This document shows positions 8,064 through 17,363 of a DNA stretch of 55,326 nucleotides, piece by piece. The notes beneath the pieces are model-generated. The model had not been told where the DNA came from. It did no database searches and saw nothing but the letters and a program-made list of their open reading frames with translations. Position 1 is the stretch's first letter. Each line of letters opens with the position of its first letter. Origin of the DNA: an uncultured Lachnospiraceae bacterium (GTDB taxonomy: Bacteria; Bacillota; Clostridia; Lachnospirales; Lachnospiraceae); the NCBI GenBank assembly GCA_948794795.1, contig CAQGLR010000024.1, forward strand, positions 1-55,326, given 5' to 3'. A program made the position numbers and the translations under genes.

Positions 8064-9527
8064 TCACATCTCCCCGTAATAATAAAACCCCTTGCTCTCA
8101 CATAATTTTACAGGGACTATCTTTCCTATAAGTTCCTTATTACCTTTAAAATGTACTATATAATTCTGCTCTGTCCTGCCTGTAATAAAGCCTTCTTCCT
8201 GGCTGTTCTTTTCTTCAGCAAGTACAAATACAGTCTTTCCAACATACTGTGCTGCCTTTTTTGCTGAAATCTCCTTCACTTTATTTAAAAGCCTGTCAAA
8301 ACGTTCTTTCACAACCTCATCTGGTACCTGGTTTTCCATAGATGCCGCAGGGGTGCCTGTACGTTTGCTGTATATAAACGTAAATGCATTATCATAGCCA
8401 GCTTTTTCTATTACATCAAGTGTTTCATTAAAATCTTCTTCTGTTTCTCCTGGAAACCCTGCAATTATATCAGTAGTTATTGCAATATCAGGAACTGCTT
8501 TCCTTATCTTTTCTATAAGTCCCAGGTATTCCTCCTTTGTATAATGCCTGTTCATAATTTCCAGCAGCCTGCTGCTTCCTGACTGCAGTGGAAGGTGTAT
8601 ATGGTGGCATACTTTTTTGGAACGTCCCATAAATTCTATAAGGCTGTCTGATAAATCCTTTGGATGTGAAGTCATAAAACGTATACGTTTAAGCCCCTCT
8701 ATCTGTTCAACCCTCTCAAGCAGTTCTGTAAAAGATACTGGATTTTTAAGATTCTTGCCATATGAATTAACATTCTGCCCAAGCAGCATAACTTCTACAA
8801 CACCATCATTAACAAGGCTTTCTATCTCTGCAATAATATCTTCTGGCTTCCTGCTGCGTTCCCTGCCACGCACATAAGGGACTATACAGTAACTGCAGAA
8901 ATTATTACATCCAAACATAATATTTACGCCACTTTTAAAGAAATATTTTCTCTCTGACGGAAGCTCTTCTACAATACCACCTTCATCTTCCCAGACATCA
9001 ACAAGTATTTTTCTCTTAAGCCTTTCATCTAACACCTTCATTGCAAGAAGTTCTGCAAATGTAAATATATTATGTGTACCAAAAATTACATCAACATGCC
9101 TGTAACTTTTCTCTATCTTTTTTACAGCTTCTTTCTCCTGCATCATACATCCACAAAGCATTATTAACATACCAGGATTTCTGTCTTTGTACTTCTTAAG
9201 CTGTCCAATCCTGCCATACAGCTTAAGGTTGGCATTCTCCCTTACTGTGCATGTATTAAATATAACAAGGTCTGCTTCTTCTGACTCTGTTTCTTTATAA
9301 CCTATTGACTTAAGTATACCAAGGATTTTTTCAGAATCCCTTGCATTCATCTGGCAGCCAAAAGTATTTACACAGCATGTAAGCTCCCTGCCTTCTTCTT
9401 TAACCTTCTGTTCCATCCATCTGCGCAAAAGCTTTATAAAATAATACTGTCTTTGTGGTTCATCCTCAGGTGGTACAGCATTTATATCAACATTTTCTAT
9501 TTCACTATTAATCTTATTATAATCCAT
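8064..9527 (-). CDS. miaB: tRNA-2-methylthio-N6-dimethylallyladenosine synthase
   Basis: This radical-SAM methylthiotransferase adds a methylthio group to i6A37 of tRNAs that read codons starting with U. It has 487 residues. The N-terminal UPF0004 domain binds the second iron-sulfur cluster through cysteines in NTFGCQMN (Cys58), NTCTVREN (Cys93) and LCGCMMQE. The radical SAM cluster is in GCNNFCSYC at about 205-213. A TRAM domain closes the C-terminus (VGKTVFVLAEEKN ... GRTEQNYIVHF). A 40-residue N-terminal extension before the first domain is common in clostridia. The GGAGA site precedes the ATG. Confidence 0.95.
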   Translation of the reverse strand: MDYNKINSEIENVDINAVPPEDEPQRQYYFIKLLRRWMEQKVKEEGRELTCCVNTFGCQMNARDSEKILGILKSIGYKETESEEADLVIFNTCTVRENANLKLYGRIGQLKKYKDRNPGMLIMLCGCMMQEKEAVKKIEKSYRHVDVIFGTHNIFTFAELLAMKVLDERLKRKILVDVWEDEGGIVEELPSERKYFFKSGVNIMFGCNNFCSYCIVPYVRGRERSRKPEDIIAEIESLVNDGVVEVMLLGQNVNSYGKNLKNPVSFTELLERVEQIEGLKRIRFMTSHPKDLSDSLIEFMGRSKKVCHHIHLPLQSGSSRLLEIMNRHYTKEEYLGLIEKIRKAVPDIAITTDIIAGFPGETEEDFNETLDVIEKAGYDNAFTFIYSKRTGTPAASMENQVPDEVVKERFDRLLNKVKEISAKKAAQYVGKTVFVLAEEKNSQEEGFITGRTEQNYIVHFKGNKELIGKIVPVKLCESKGFYYYGEM

Positions 9528-9557
9528 TCTAAGTCTCCATTTTCTATAATAAACCTT

Positions 9558-10667
9558 TTATTCTGGATTACAGATTCCACAAGGCTCATATCCAGCATCT
9601 TCTGCATCATTTATTGTACCAAAATATACCATATTTTCTTTATCTGGAAGTGATGAACAATCTTTTTTGTGGAACTTTTTAGAATTAACATTCCCAATAT
9701 AATTCTTTCCAGATTTGCTGTTTGTACTGCCTTTCTTTTTTCCTGTACCTTTTTTTGACGCCTTTGTATTAAATTTAATAGTCTTGCCATCACTTACAGC
9801 TATTATATCACCAAGTTCATCAGTACGGTATATATCACAGCCCATTGCATTAAACCTTGCCATTGCCTCATCCGATGGATGCCCGTATTTATTATTCTTG
9901 CCAACACTTATAACAACACTTGCTGGCTGCATTGCCTGCATAAATGCCTGTGAAGATGAAGACTTGCTGCCATGATGCCCTGCCATATATACATCACATG
10001 ACAAATCTATGCCCGTTTCAAGCATTTCATACTCACTTTCAATCTCTGCATCACCTGTCATTATAAATGTGTTGCTGCCATTAACCAGTTTAATTGCTAC
10101 AGAGTAGTCATTTGCATCACTGTAATGTGTGTCATTTGGTGCAAGTATTGTAAACTCTGCATTGCCTATTTTATACTTTGTACCTGTCTTTGGATATGTA
10201 ATATCTATATTTTTACTGTCAAGCACATCTATAAATGACTGGTATACTTTGCTTTTTGCCTTATAATCTGGCGCAATTACAACCTCTGCATCATAAGAAT
10301 TAAGTGCGCCAACTACACCATTCAGATGGTCTGCATCATAATGTGTTGCAATAACATAGTCAAGTTTATCTACATCCTGGTCTTCCAGGTAAGATACTAC
10401 TCTTGATGAATATTTACTGTCCCCGCCATCAACCAGCATAAAATGGCTGTTACTTTCTATAAGAGCTGAACTTCCCTGCCCTACATCAATAAAATGTATC
10501 TCAAGGTCCCCGCCCTTCTTCTGCTGGGTATTCTGGCCACCAGAAGAAACTTCCCCTGATGTCACTTTATCCGTAAGTACATTATTAAAACTGCATCCCG
10601 TTAATACAAGGCTTAATGCAAGAAAAAGTGCAAGAAACTTCCTTACCCTCAACTTATTCCTATCCAT
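9558..10667 (-). CDS. ComEC-like metallo-beta-lactamase-fold lipoprotein with C-terminal zinc-binding module
   Basis: The 369-residue product starts with a lipoprotein signal whose lipobox is LTGC (Cys25). Residues about 55-290 form an MBL-fold hydrolase like the C-terminal domain of ComEC/Rec2: IHFIDVGQGSSALIE, HYDADHLNG for the metal site, and AGHHGSKSSS. The linker 290-320 is Lys/Ser/Gly-rich. The last 45 residues (NYIGNVNSKKFHKKDC ... CGICNP) resemble the Ada-type metal-binding module, with Cys in KKDC and CGIC. There is no ComEC membrane channel, so it is a surface nuclease or phosphodiesterase candidate rather than the DNA-uptake pore. It heads the miaB-dgt unit. A complete type B palindromic element ends 57 bp upstream of its ATG. 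Confidence 0.85.
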   Translation of the reverse strand: MDRNKLRVRKFLALFLALSLVLTGCSFNNVLTDKVTSGEVSSGGQNTQQKKGGDLEIHFIDVGQGSSALIESNSHFMLVDGGDSKYSSRVVSYLEDQDVDKLDYVIATHYDADHLNGVVGALNSYDAEVVIAPDYKAKSKVYQSFIDVLDSKNIDITYPKTGTKYKIGNAEFTILAPNDTHYSDANDYSVAIKLVNGSNTFIMTGDAEIESEYEMLETGIDLSCDVYMAGHHGSKSSSSQAFMQAMQPASVVISVGKNNKYGHPSDEAMARFNAMGCDIYRTDELGDIIAVSDGKTIKFNTKASKKGTGKKKGSTNSKSGKNYIGNVNSKKFHKKDCSSLPDKENMVYFGTINDAEDAGYEPCGICNPE

Positions 10668-10724
10668 ATCTAATCTCCATCTAACCGTTTTATTTTATAT
10701 AAAAAAGCACAATAAAATTCTTAT

Positions 10725-10952
10725 TTTGAGTTTCCCCATTTTTTTAATACACAGGTATTTTGACTCTGGCAATTCCAAAATTTTACCAACGGCAGCCGCT
10801 TGCGCTTGGATGGGATGCGCAATGGTGCATAAAATCTGAAAACACCAGATTTAAGCACCAGCGCCCCCATAACAGCTGCCTTTTGGTAAAACATTTGGAA
10901 CTTGCCAGAGTAATATAGTCTTTGTATGATTTAAAAAATAGGGAAACTCAAA
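10725..10952. mobile_element. Complete type B palindromic element (MITE-like)
   Basis: The termini TTTGAGTTTCCC (10725-10736) and GGGAAACTCAAA (10941-10952) are perfect inverses. The flanks AATTCTTAT (10716-10724) and AATCCTTAT (10953-10961) look like a 9-bp target duplication with one change. Inside, CTCTGGCAATTCCAAAATTT and its inverse partner, then GGCAGC/GCTGCC, lead to the shared core at 10817-10864 (GCGCAATGGTGCATA ... TTAAGCACCAGCGC). A one-sided bulge, CCGCTTGCGCTTGG, lies on the left arm. It has no coding capacity. It sits upstream of the ComEC-like gene. Confidence 0.75.
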
Positions 10953-11053
10953 AATCCTTATATCTTATCTATATTAGCATACACATTCCCTTTTATTCCC
11001 CTATATACTTTTGCATAAATTTCTTATGTTTTATCTATATTGTACAGCATGGC

Positions 11054-11232
11054 TATATACAGCAGTTCCAATGTCCCATTTAAACATATTTCCATTAAAG
11101 GGGCGCTTTTGGAAACGCCAGTGCTTGAATCTGGTCTTGTCAGATTCTATGCACTGTTGCGTTTCCAACGCAGTGGGAACGTGCCCCTGGATGGAAATAT
11201 GTTTAAATGGGACATGGAACCTGCGTTATACC
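11054..11232. mobile_element. Complete type D palindromic element, inverted orientation
   Basis: The ends CAGTTCCAATGTCCC (left) and GGGACATGGAACCTG (right) are imperfect inverses, continued by ATTTAAACATATTTCCAT / ATGGAAATATGTTTAAAT, an 18-bp perfect stem. The core at 11115-11163 reads on the minus strand as ACGCAACAGTGCATAG ... CAAGCACTGGCG, around an apical stem GAATCTG/CAGATTC. The minus-strand bulge is ACGTTCCCACTGCG. Reading frames across it are artefacts of the palindrome. It lies between the EAL-domain gene's 3' end and the type B element. Confidence 0.75.
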
Positions 11233-11277
11233 CCTGCACAACATAAATAAAAACATAAAGATAAAACTTCCAAATAT

Positions 11278-12960
11278 TTAAAATACATTTTCTTTCCCAA
11301 GATATTTTTCTTCAAATTCTGCTGATGTAACAGGCCTTGAAAAATAATATCCTTGTATGTAATCAGGCTCCAGTTCCCTTACACATTTAAAATCTTCCTC
11401 TGTTTCAACACCCTCATAACAAACCTTTAAATTCAGGCTGTGTGCAAGCTCAGTAAACTGCTTAACCACCATATAATCATACTGGCTGTCCCTTATACCC
11501 CGTATAAATGCCTGGTCAATCTTTACAAGGTTAAACATCATTTCCTTAATATAGCGCAAATTAGAATATCCTGTGCCAAAATCATCTATAGCAAGGTTTA
11601 AGCTTCTCCTGTGGAATGATTCAAGTATATTCTGCGTTGAATAACCAGTTTCAAGTTCACCACTTTCAGTAATCTCAAAAAGCACATTTTTGCTGTCAAA
11701 CCCAAACTTCTCCATACATGAGTCAATATCACTAATTACATTGCTTTTCTTAATCTGGACAAATGAAATATTAATATTTACCCTGAACCCTGGACAAGTT
11801 TTCTGCCATTCAAGGCACTGGCGCATAGCATCTTCAATAACCCACCTTCCAACAGGTATTATAAGCCCACTGTCTTCAAGCAGAGGGATAAATATTCCTG
11901 GTGAAACCATTCCAAACTTCCCATTCTTCCACCTTAAAAGTGCTTCTGCCCCATGTATACATGCTTTCTCCATATTTACTATAGGCTGGTAATAAAGTTC
12001 AAAACCTTCAAAACCATTTTCCACAGCTTTCCTTAATGCTTCCTGCATCTCCAGTTTATTTACATATTCGCTATAATCAAGCTGTTCATAACATACACAC
12101 ATATTCTTGCCACGTATCTTGGCAAGCCTTAACGCAAACTCTGCTTTTTCAATATATTCTATACCTGCATTATCTTCTTCTGTAAAATACACTGAACCGC
12201 CTGATATTGTATAAAAAAGCCTGTATCCTTTTTCATTTATTTTCTTATCTACTACTGACCTTATTTTTTTATACATTTCCTTAGCAGGGTCACTTAATAT
12301 AGAATCCAGCCCTTTACAGAAAACCATAATCTCATCGCCACTCATACGGTAAACACTTGCACTTTCCCCTACCGCCTCAGTAATACACTGTGCAAGCACC
12401 TGCAATGTAGAATTACCCACTTCTTTGTTATATCTTTCATTAATATCTTTAAAATTATCTATACCTATAAGCAGAAGGAACCCTTTTTTTGCAGAAGCCC
12501 TGTCCATTTTAAGAATATCCTGGCGCAGCCTTACTTCACGGTAAAGCCCTGTTATATTGTCAATCTTATTCTTGCGTCCAAGTTCTGAAATCCTTCCTGC
12601 AAGATAACGTGCCTGCCCGTCTGCATCACGCACCACCTGGCCCCTGCAGCTTATCCATACAGGATTGCCACTTTTATTAATCCACCTGTATTCAAGGTCG
12701 TGCTCATTTGACTTTCCTTCTATAATATCCTGGAGATTGTTGCTAAGCATCTCCCTGTCATCAGGATACACTGACTCCCCTATTATTGATAATGCATTAT
12801 AAAAATCATTCTGCTCAAAGTTAAATATCTCCGTTGCCCTGTTTGTAATATTAAAATGGTCTTCTATAAAATCTAGTATAAAAAGATAGTCATCTGTACA
12901 TTTTGACAATACTTCAAATACTCCAATATACTTCTCAAAATTATCTACATTTTTCCCCAT
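11278..12960 (-). CDS. PAS-GGDEF-EAL cyclic-di-GMP protein
   Basis: The 560-residue cytoplasmic protein has a PAS domain (about 15-130, with EYRWINKSGNPVWISCRGQVV typical of PAS_3), a GGDEF domain (about 137-290) and an EAL domain (about 308-555). The GGDEF signature is changed to SGDEI, a variant that can be weak or only GTP-binding. The EAL domain keeps EALLRW, NIS, EITESG, DDFGTGYSNL, KIDQAF and YEGVET, so it should hydrolyse cyclic-di-GMP. The likely net activity is a phosphodiesterase tuned by the PAS ligand and GTP. AAGGAGG precedes the ATG. It is transcribed alone; both flanks hold palindromic elements or non-coding DNA. A PilZ receptor gene occurs further on in the window. Confidence 0.9.
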   Translation of the reverse strand: MGKNVDNFEKYIGVFEVLSKCTDDYLFILDFIEDHFNITNRATEIFNFEQNDFYNALSIIGESVYPDDREMLSNNLQDIIEGKSNEHDLEYRWINKSGNPVWISCRGQVVRDADGQARYLAGRISELGRKNKIDNITGLYREVRLRQDILKMDRASAKKGFLLLIGIDNFKDINERYNKEVGNSTLQVLAQCITEAVGESASVYRMSGDEIMVFCKGLDSILSDPAKEMYKKIRSVVDKKINEKGYRLFYTISGGSVYFTEEDNAGIEYIEKAEFALRLAKIRGKNMCVCYEQLDYSEYVNKLEMQEALRKAVENGFEGFELYYQPIVNMEKACIHGAEALLRWKNGKFGMVSPGIFIPLLEDSGLIIPVGRWVIEDAMRQCLEWQKTCPGFRVNINISFVQIKKSNVISDIDSCMEKFGFDSKNVLFEITESGELETGYSTQNILESFHRRSLNLAIDDFGTGYSNLRYIKEMMFNLVKIDQAFIRGIRDSQYDYMVVKQFTELAHSLNLKVCYEGVETEEDFKCVRELEPDYIQGYYFSRPVTSAEFEEKYLGKENVF

Positions 12961-13086
12961 TTTATCCTCCTTCCATAAGTAATGTGCTGTCTGCAGGCAA
13001 ATGGTAATAAAAAAGTCCCACTAATCCTATATTGTATGCAATAACAGCACAAAATTCTATATATAGTAGTATAACATAAAAACTTG

Positions 13087-13941
13087 TCAGTTCATATTAT
13101 AAGATTGCATTTTTTCCATATTATATTTCTTCTGGCATTTACTTATAAAATATATAAGGCTTAGTACCAGTATTACAAAAGAAATTATAATACAGATAAT
13201 ATATAAAAATGCCAGTATTGGGGAATCCCCGCCAAAAACATACTGCACAATATAAGTAGTAGAGTTAAATATTATATGTGTTGCTATTGAACACAATATA
13301 CTGCCTGTAGAATAAACTACCATTCCTAAAACCATACCAAGAAGGAATGCATATATACCTTGTACCAGGTTCATATGGTAAATTCCAAACAACGCTGCCT
13401 GTATTGCATTGGCCACCCAGAATGGGAATGCAAGGTGCATCCTGTCAAATATTGCCCCACGGAATATAAGTTCTTCTGATACAGGACCTATCAGGGTAAC
13501 ATATATAATTGTCAGTGCTCCTCCATCACTGTCCAGGTTCTCCATAAGCCTGTTATAATTATCAAATGCGTTTGGAAATAAAGCCATAATCATAGACAAC
13601 AGCACTGAAATGGATATACATCCGCCTGCACCTGCTGCAAATATCCCAGCAATGTTTTTCAGTGAAAATACCTCTTTATAATCCATACCCTTTATACGCC
13701 AGCTTGAACGCAGGTACAGGACCAGGCACCATATCATTGAAAGTGTTGCGCTTATTATAGATATCCACATAAGGCTGTCTGTATTTATGCTTTGCATAAT
13801 ATCATTATATGAAGCTCCCTGGAATATCTTTAAAAATGTATATGCTGCCATAAAAGCCATAGATGAAACCATCTGTATAAGGATAATACCGCCAAATATA
13901 AGCAGTACTTTAATACAGCAGCTTATTCTTAATTTACGCAT
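13087..13941 (-). CDS. CPBP-family (CAAX-like) membrane metalloprotease
   Basis: The 284-residue protein has about eight hydrophobic segments. The CPBP motifs are present: EELIFRGAIFDRM (EExxxR, about residue 155) and a later FGIYHMNLVQGIYAFLLGMVLG (FxxxH). These residues form the intramembrane metalloprotease site of the Rce1/Abi family. The ATG in front of RKLRIS is chosen because GGAGGGG lies just before it. In Firmicutes such proteins serve in bacteriocin immunity, signalling or unknown roles; no bacteriocin gene is seen here. A terminator separates it from ftsZ upstream, so it has its own transcript or relies on read-through. Confidence 0.85.
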   Translation of the reverse strand: MRKLRISCCIKVLLIFGGIILIQMVSSMAFMAAYTFLKIFQGASYNDIMQSINTDSLMWISIISATLSMIWCLVLYLRSSWRIKGMDYKEVFSLKNIAGIFAAGAGGCISISVLLSMIMALFPNAFDNYNRLMENLDSDGGALTIIYVTLIGPVSEELIFRGAIFDRMHLAFPFWVANAIQAALFGIYHMNLVQGIYAFLLGMVLGMVVYSTGSILCSIATHIIFNSTTYIVQYVFGGDSPILAFLYIICIIISFVILVLSLIYFISKCQKKYNMEKMQSYNMN

Positions 13942-13967
13942 ATTCCCCTCCATGCAAATTAAAATAT

Positions 13968-14004
13968 AAGTCCGGACTTACACGCCAAATCCAAGTCCGG
14001 ACTT
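13968..14004 (-). terminator. Double-palindrome terminator after ftsZ
   Basis: AAGTCCGGACTT occurs at 13968-13979 and again at 13993-14004. Each copy is its own reverse complement, so either two 6-bp hairpins or one 12-bp hairpin with a 13-nt loop can form. In the minus direction it is followed by ATATTTTAATTT. It lies 24 bases after the ftsZ stop and would end the dcw transcript. Confidence 0.75.
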
Positions 14005-14028
14005 TTATTAAATAATATGTAATCATAA

Positions 14029-15228
14029 CTATCTTTTTCTCTGTAAAAATGGCGGTATCTTTATGCCACCATCATCTGTCTGGCGGTTATATGAAGATGT
14101 CTGGATACCCATACCACCAACATCTGTACCTGCAGGCTGTGTCTGATGTGTGATACCTGGCTGTGGTATATCCTGTGTTTTTGTCCCTTGTCCTTCCTTT
14201 ACAGTGAATGTCTTTGTCGTACTCTGCTTGGTAAATGAAGTTTTGGCCTGTTGCTGTGATGATGCCTGCACATCTGAATCTTCTTCAAGTCCTGTTGCAA
14301 TAACAGTTATCTTCACGACATCCGGGTCAGAGGCATCACTCACACCAAAAATTATATTACAGTTCTCGCCTGTAAGTTCCTCGACATAATAGGCAGCTTC
14401 ACTTGCTTCCTGCAGTCCGACGTCATTACCTGAAATATTTATAATAACATGAGATGCACCTTCTATTGTTGTTTCAAGAAGAGGACTTGATATAGCCTGC
14501 TTAACAGCATCAACACACTTATCATCCCCGCTTCCCATTCCAATGCCTATATGTGCAATCCCTTTATCTTTCATAACAGTCTGCACATCAGCAAAGTCAA
14601 GGTTTATAAGCCCTGGAACGTTAATAAGGTCTGTGATGCCCTGTACACCCTGCTGCAGCACTTCATCTGCTTTCTTTAAGGCGTCAGGCATGGAAGTACG
14701 TCTGTCTACTATCTCAAGAAGCTTATCGTTAGGAATTACAATAAGGGTGTCTACATTTCTTTTTAAATTCTCAATACCGGAAAGAGCATTATTCATACGG
14801 CTTCTTGCTTCAAAACGGAAAGGCTTGGTTACAATACCTACAGTAAGTATGCCAAGTTCCTTAGATATCTCTGCAACAATAGGGGCTGCACCTGTACCTG
14901 TACCGCCTCCCATGCCACATGTAACAAATACCATGTCAGCTCCTTTTACTATATCTGTAATCTCTTCGCGGTTCTCCTCCGCAGCAGCCCTGCCAACTTC
15001 AGGATCAGCCCCAGCACCAAGGCCCTTTGTCAGCTTTTCTCCTACCTGCAGGCAGACAGGTGCTTTACAATTTAAAAGATGTTGTTTATCTGTATTAATA
15101 CATACAAACTCTACACCTTGTATACCTTCTTCTATCATACGGTTGACAGCATTATTACCTCCACCGCCAACTCCTATAACCAATATTTTTGCGGCTAAAT
15201 CTGCCTCGTTCGTCTTTATCTCTAACAA
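14029..15228 (-). CDS. ftsZ: Cell division protein FtsZ
   Basis: FtsZ is the tubulin-like GTPase that assembles the division ring. The 399-residue product shows the first glycine loop GVGGGGNNAVNRM (about 19-31), the tubulin signature GGGTGTG at 107-113, the T7-loop region (NVPGLINLDFADV) and the C-terminal tail peptide IPPFLQRKR that contacts partners such as SepF or FtsA. The start is a TTG at 15226-15228 with GAAGGAGGAG at good distance; no ATG is available before the conserved fold. It is last in the dcw operon, directly followed by the double-palindrome terminator. ftsA is absent from this cluster, as is usual in this group. Confidence 0.97.
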   Translation of the reverse strand: MLEIKTNEADLAAKILVIGVGGGGNNAVNRMIEEGIQGVEFVCINTDKQHLLNCKAPVCLQVGEKLTKGLGAGADPEVGRAAAEENREEITDIVKGADMVFVTCGMGGGTGTGAAPIVAEISKELGILTVGIVTKPFRFEARSRMNNALSGIENLKRNVDTLIVIPNDKLLEIVDRRTSMPDALKKADEVLQQGVQGITDLINVPGLINLDFADVQTVMKDKGIAHIGIGMGSGDDKCVDAVKQAISSPLLETTIEGASHVIINISGNDVGLQEASEAAYYVEELTGENCNIIFGVSDASDPDVVKITVIATGLEEDSDVQASSQQQAKTSFTKQSTTKTFTVKEGQGTKTQDIPQPGITHQTQPAGTDVGGMGIQTSSYNRQTDDGGIKIPPFLQRKR

Positions 15229-15325
15229 AGTTGCTCCTCCTTCAATTATGCAATCTCATATTCCCCTAACTTATATAATACTAATTCATAAGAGAATAAT
15301 CAAGAGAATATTTGTTCTTTTTCAA

Positions 15326-16030
15326 TTAATTCTGCTTAAGCACAATCTTATCACCCTGTTTATAGTTTTCCATGTCTATAGTGCCGCTAAGCTTTTCATC
15401 ATTTGTAGTATTAAGGACTTCAGACAGCGCTGCAAGCTGGTCATTGTAAAGTTTCTTTTTTCCAAGATGTACCTGTACATTGCCTGAATAAATTTTAACA
15501 TCACCATTGTTTATATGGATTCTTTTTACATTTATGCCATAATGGCTTATAAGCAGTGATACATTCATTATAGCATCAAACAATGAACTGTCTTCTACCT
15601 TGAACTTTTCACCAATGGCAAAATCACCAAATTTAATACCTGTAACAACTGGGACATTCTGCCTGCGCTTTGGAAGGCTTTCCAAAACCCTGCCCTCTTT
15701 GTCAAAATATACATACTGTCCCATATATTTTATACATCCGCTTATTGTTTTGTCATATACATAAAGCACAACTGTATCATGGCTTTCGTAATTTATATCT
15801 ATATCTTCAACAAATGGAAGTTTATTTATCCCCAGAAATTTATTATAGAGCCTTAATATAAGGCTGTTATCTGAAAACTTCCTTGAAAATACAGAAGCTT
15901 TTATCTCTTCTTCTGTATAAACCTCTGTTCCTTCTATTTTGACTGTATCTATATGAAACCAGAAATATGGTACACATATAAGCAAAAATAATATTATTAT
16001 ACATGTAAATATCTTTTTATAGCGTTTCAT
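15326..16030 (-). CDS. divIB: Cell division protein FtsQ/DivIB
   Basis: This 234-residue membrane protein belongs to the FtsQ-FtsL-FtsB divisome subcomplex. It has a short cytoplasmic start, one membrane segment (about 9-26), a POTRA domain beginning HIDTVKIEGTEVYTEEEIKAS (about 27-95) and the FtsQ beta domain. The assignment rests on this architecture and the location between ftsW and ftsZ. Its C-terminus is short compared with Bacillus DivIB. GAAGGACTTGCC precedes the ATG. The 97 bp to the ftsZ start contain the ftsZ ribosome site but no evident terminator. Confidence 0.88.
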   Translation of the reverse strand: MKRYKKIFTCIIILFLLICVPYFWFHIDTVKIEGTEVYTEEEIKASVFSRKFSDNSLILRLYNKFLGINKLPFVEDIDINYESHDTVVLYVYDKTISGCIKYMGQYVYFDKEGRVLESLPKRRQNVPVVTGIKFGDFAIGEKFKVEDSSLFDAIMNVSLLISHYGINVKRIHINNGDVKIYSGNVQVHLGKKKLYNDQLAALSEVLNTTNDEKLSGTIDMENYKQGDKIVLKQN

Positions 16031-16157
16031 GGCAAGTCCTTCTGTAAATTATTCCAGCTTTCATCCCTATTATACGCTTCCCGCCCTATATTATTTTACT
16101 TCTATACAGGCAAGCCGGGCGGGCCACACCGCCTTGGCATTCAAGACAGCAGATATG

Positions 16158-17300
16158 TTACTTTTGTTTAATCTGTCTTGATACACCAAGTACAAGTCCC
16201 ATCTCTGCCATAATAATTAATTCAGACGTACCACCATAACTTATAAATGGAAGGGGTATTCCTGTTGATGGTATTGAATTAGTTACTACTGCCACGTTTA
16301 TTACAACCTGTATTGCAAGCTGTACCATTACCCCTACACAAAGCATTGTGCCAAAAATATCGGGTGCATGGCATGCTATTACTACTATACGCCAGAATAA
16401 CACAAGAAACGCAAGTATTACAAGTGCTGCACCTACTATTCCAAGTTCTTCACAAATAACAGCAAATATCATGTCATTGTATGCCTCTGGTATAAAGCCC
16501 AGTTTCTGCATACTCTGTCCAAGCCCTTTACCAAACAGCCCTCCAGATGCAACAGCATAAAGCCCCTGTTTAATCTGGTGTGCCTTTGGATGTGTTTCTA
16601 CATTAAGCCATATCTGTATACGCTCCATCCTGAACGGGTCACCAAATACTATGTACAATACTATAACACCCACAAGCACAAGTGCACATGCTACAAAGTA
16701 ACCTTTCTTATTACTTGCCACAAAGCACATCCCTATGGATATGCCTCCTACTATTATTGCAGAACTTAAGTTTTCCTTGGCTATAAGGACTATAAGCGGC
16801 ATCATATATGCCATAACGCTTAAGAACCCAAGAAAACTGTCAAGCGCTTTCCTGTTCTTATATACTGCATATGAAATAAATAAAATTGCAGCAATCTTGC
16901 TTATCTCAGATGGCTGGAACTGTACTGGCCCTACTTTTATCCATCTCTTAGCACCATTGTATTCTTCACCAATAAATAATACTGCTGTCTGCAGCGCAAG
17001 AGCTGTTATATATGCAATATGTGACATGGATAATGAATACTTTTTCCCTGCTATCTTCTGGATAAATATCTGGTAATCCAGTTTTGAAATGGCAAACATA
17101 AGTATAAAACCTATGCCAAGCCCTGAAAGCTGCTGTTTAACAAAACGGAATGGTGCATTAAATACAGAAGCTGTATAATATCCAGCACTGTATATCATCA
17201 GAACCCCGAATAATGCTATTCCTGTTGTCATAAATAACAGCATATAGTCATACTGGGTAAACGGTTTTATACTTTTCTTTTGCCGTCCTGTACCTGGCAT
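16158..17300 (-). CDS. ftsW: FtsW/SpoVE-type SEDS peptidoglycan glycosyltransferase
   Basis: The 380-residue membrane protein has about ten transmembrane segments and polymerises lipid II together with a class B PBP. SEDS features visible include NGAKRWIKVGPVQFQPSEISKIA (about 118-140), a large extracellular loop with LNVETHPKAHQIKQGLYAVASGG and the C-terminal STGIPLPFISYGGTS. In spore formers the dcw copy can be SpoVE rather than vegetative FtsW; sequence alone does not settle this. It lies 64 bp downstream of murD. No murG follows it, unlike in many clostridia. Confidence 0.93.
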   Translation of the reverse strand: MPGTGRQKKSIKPFTQYDYMLLFMTTGIALFGVLMIYSAGYYTASVFNAPFRFVKQQLSGLGIGFILMFAISKLDYQIFIQKIAGKKYSLSMSHIAYITALALQTAVLFIGEEYNGAKRWIKVGPVQFQPSEISKIAAILFISYAVYKNRKALDSFLGFLSVMAYMMPLIVLIAKENLSSAIIVGGISIGMCFVASNKKGYFVACALVLVGVIVLYIVFGDPFRMERIQIWLNVETHPKAHQIKQGLYAVASGGLFGKGLGQSMQKLGFIPEAYNDMIFAVICEELGIVGAALVILAFLVLFWRIVVIACHAPDIFGTMLCVGVMVQLAIQVVINVAVVTNSIPSTGIPLPFISYGGTSELIIMAEMGLVLGVSRQIKQK

Positions 17301-17363
17301 ATCCTGCTGGTTCCCCCTTTCCGTCTTTTACTATTACAGAGTGCCATCTGCCTTACCCGTTAT

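Noticed and set aside
11011..11250. Two overlapping plus-strand reading frames in 11011-11250
   Set aside because: They run through the type D palindromic element, and their translations are mirror-like products of the inverted repeat.
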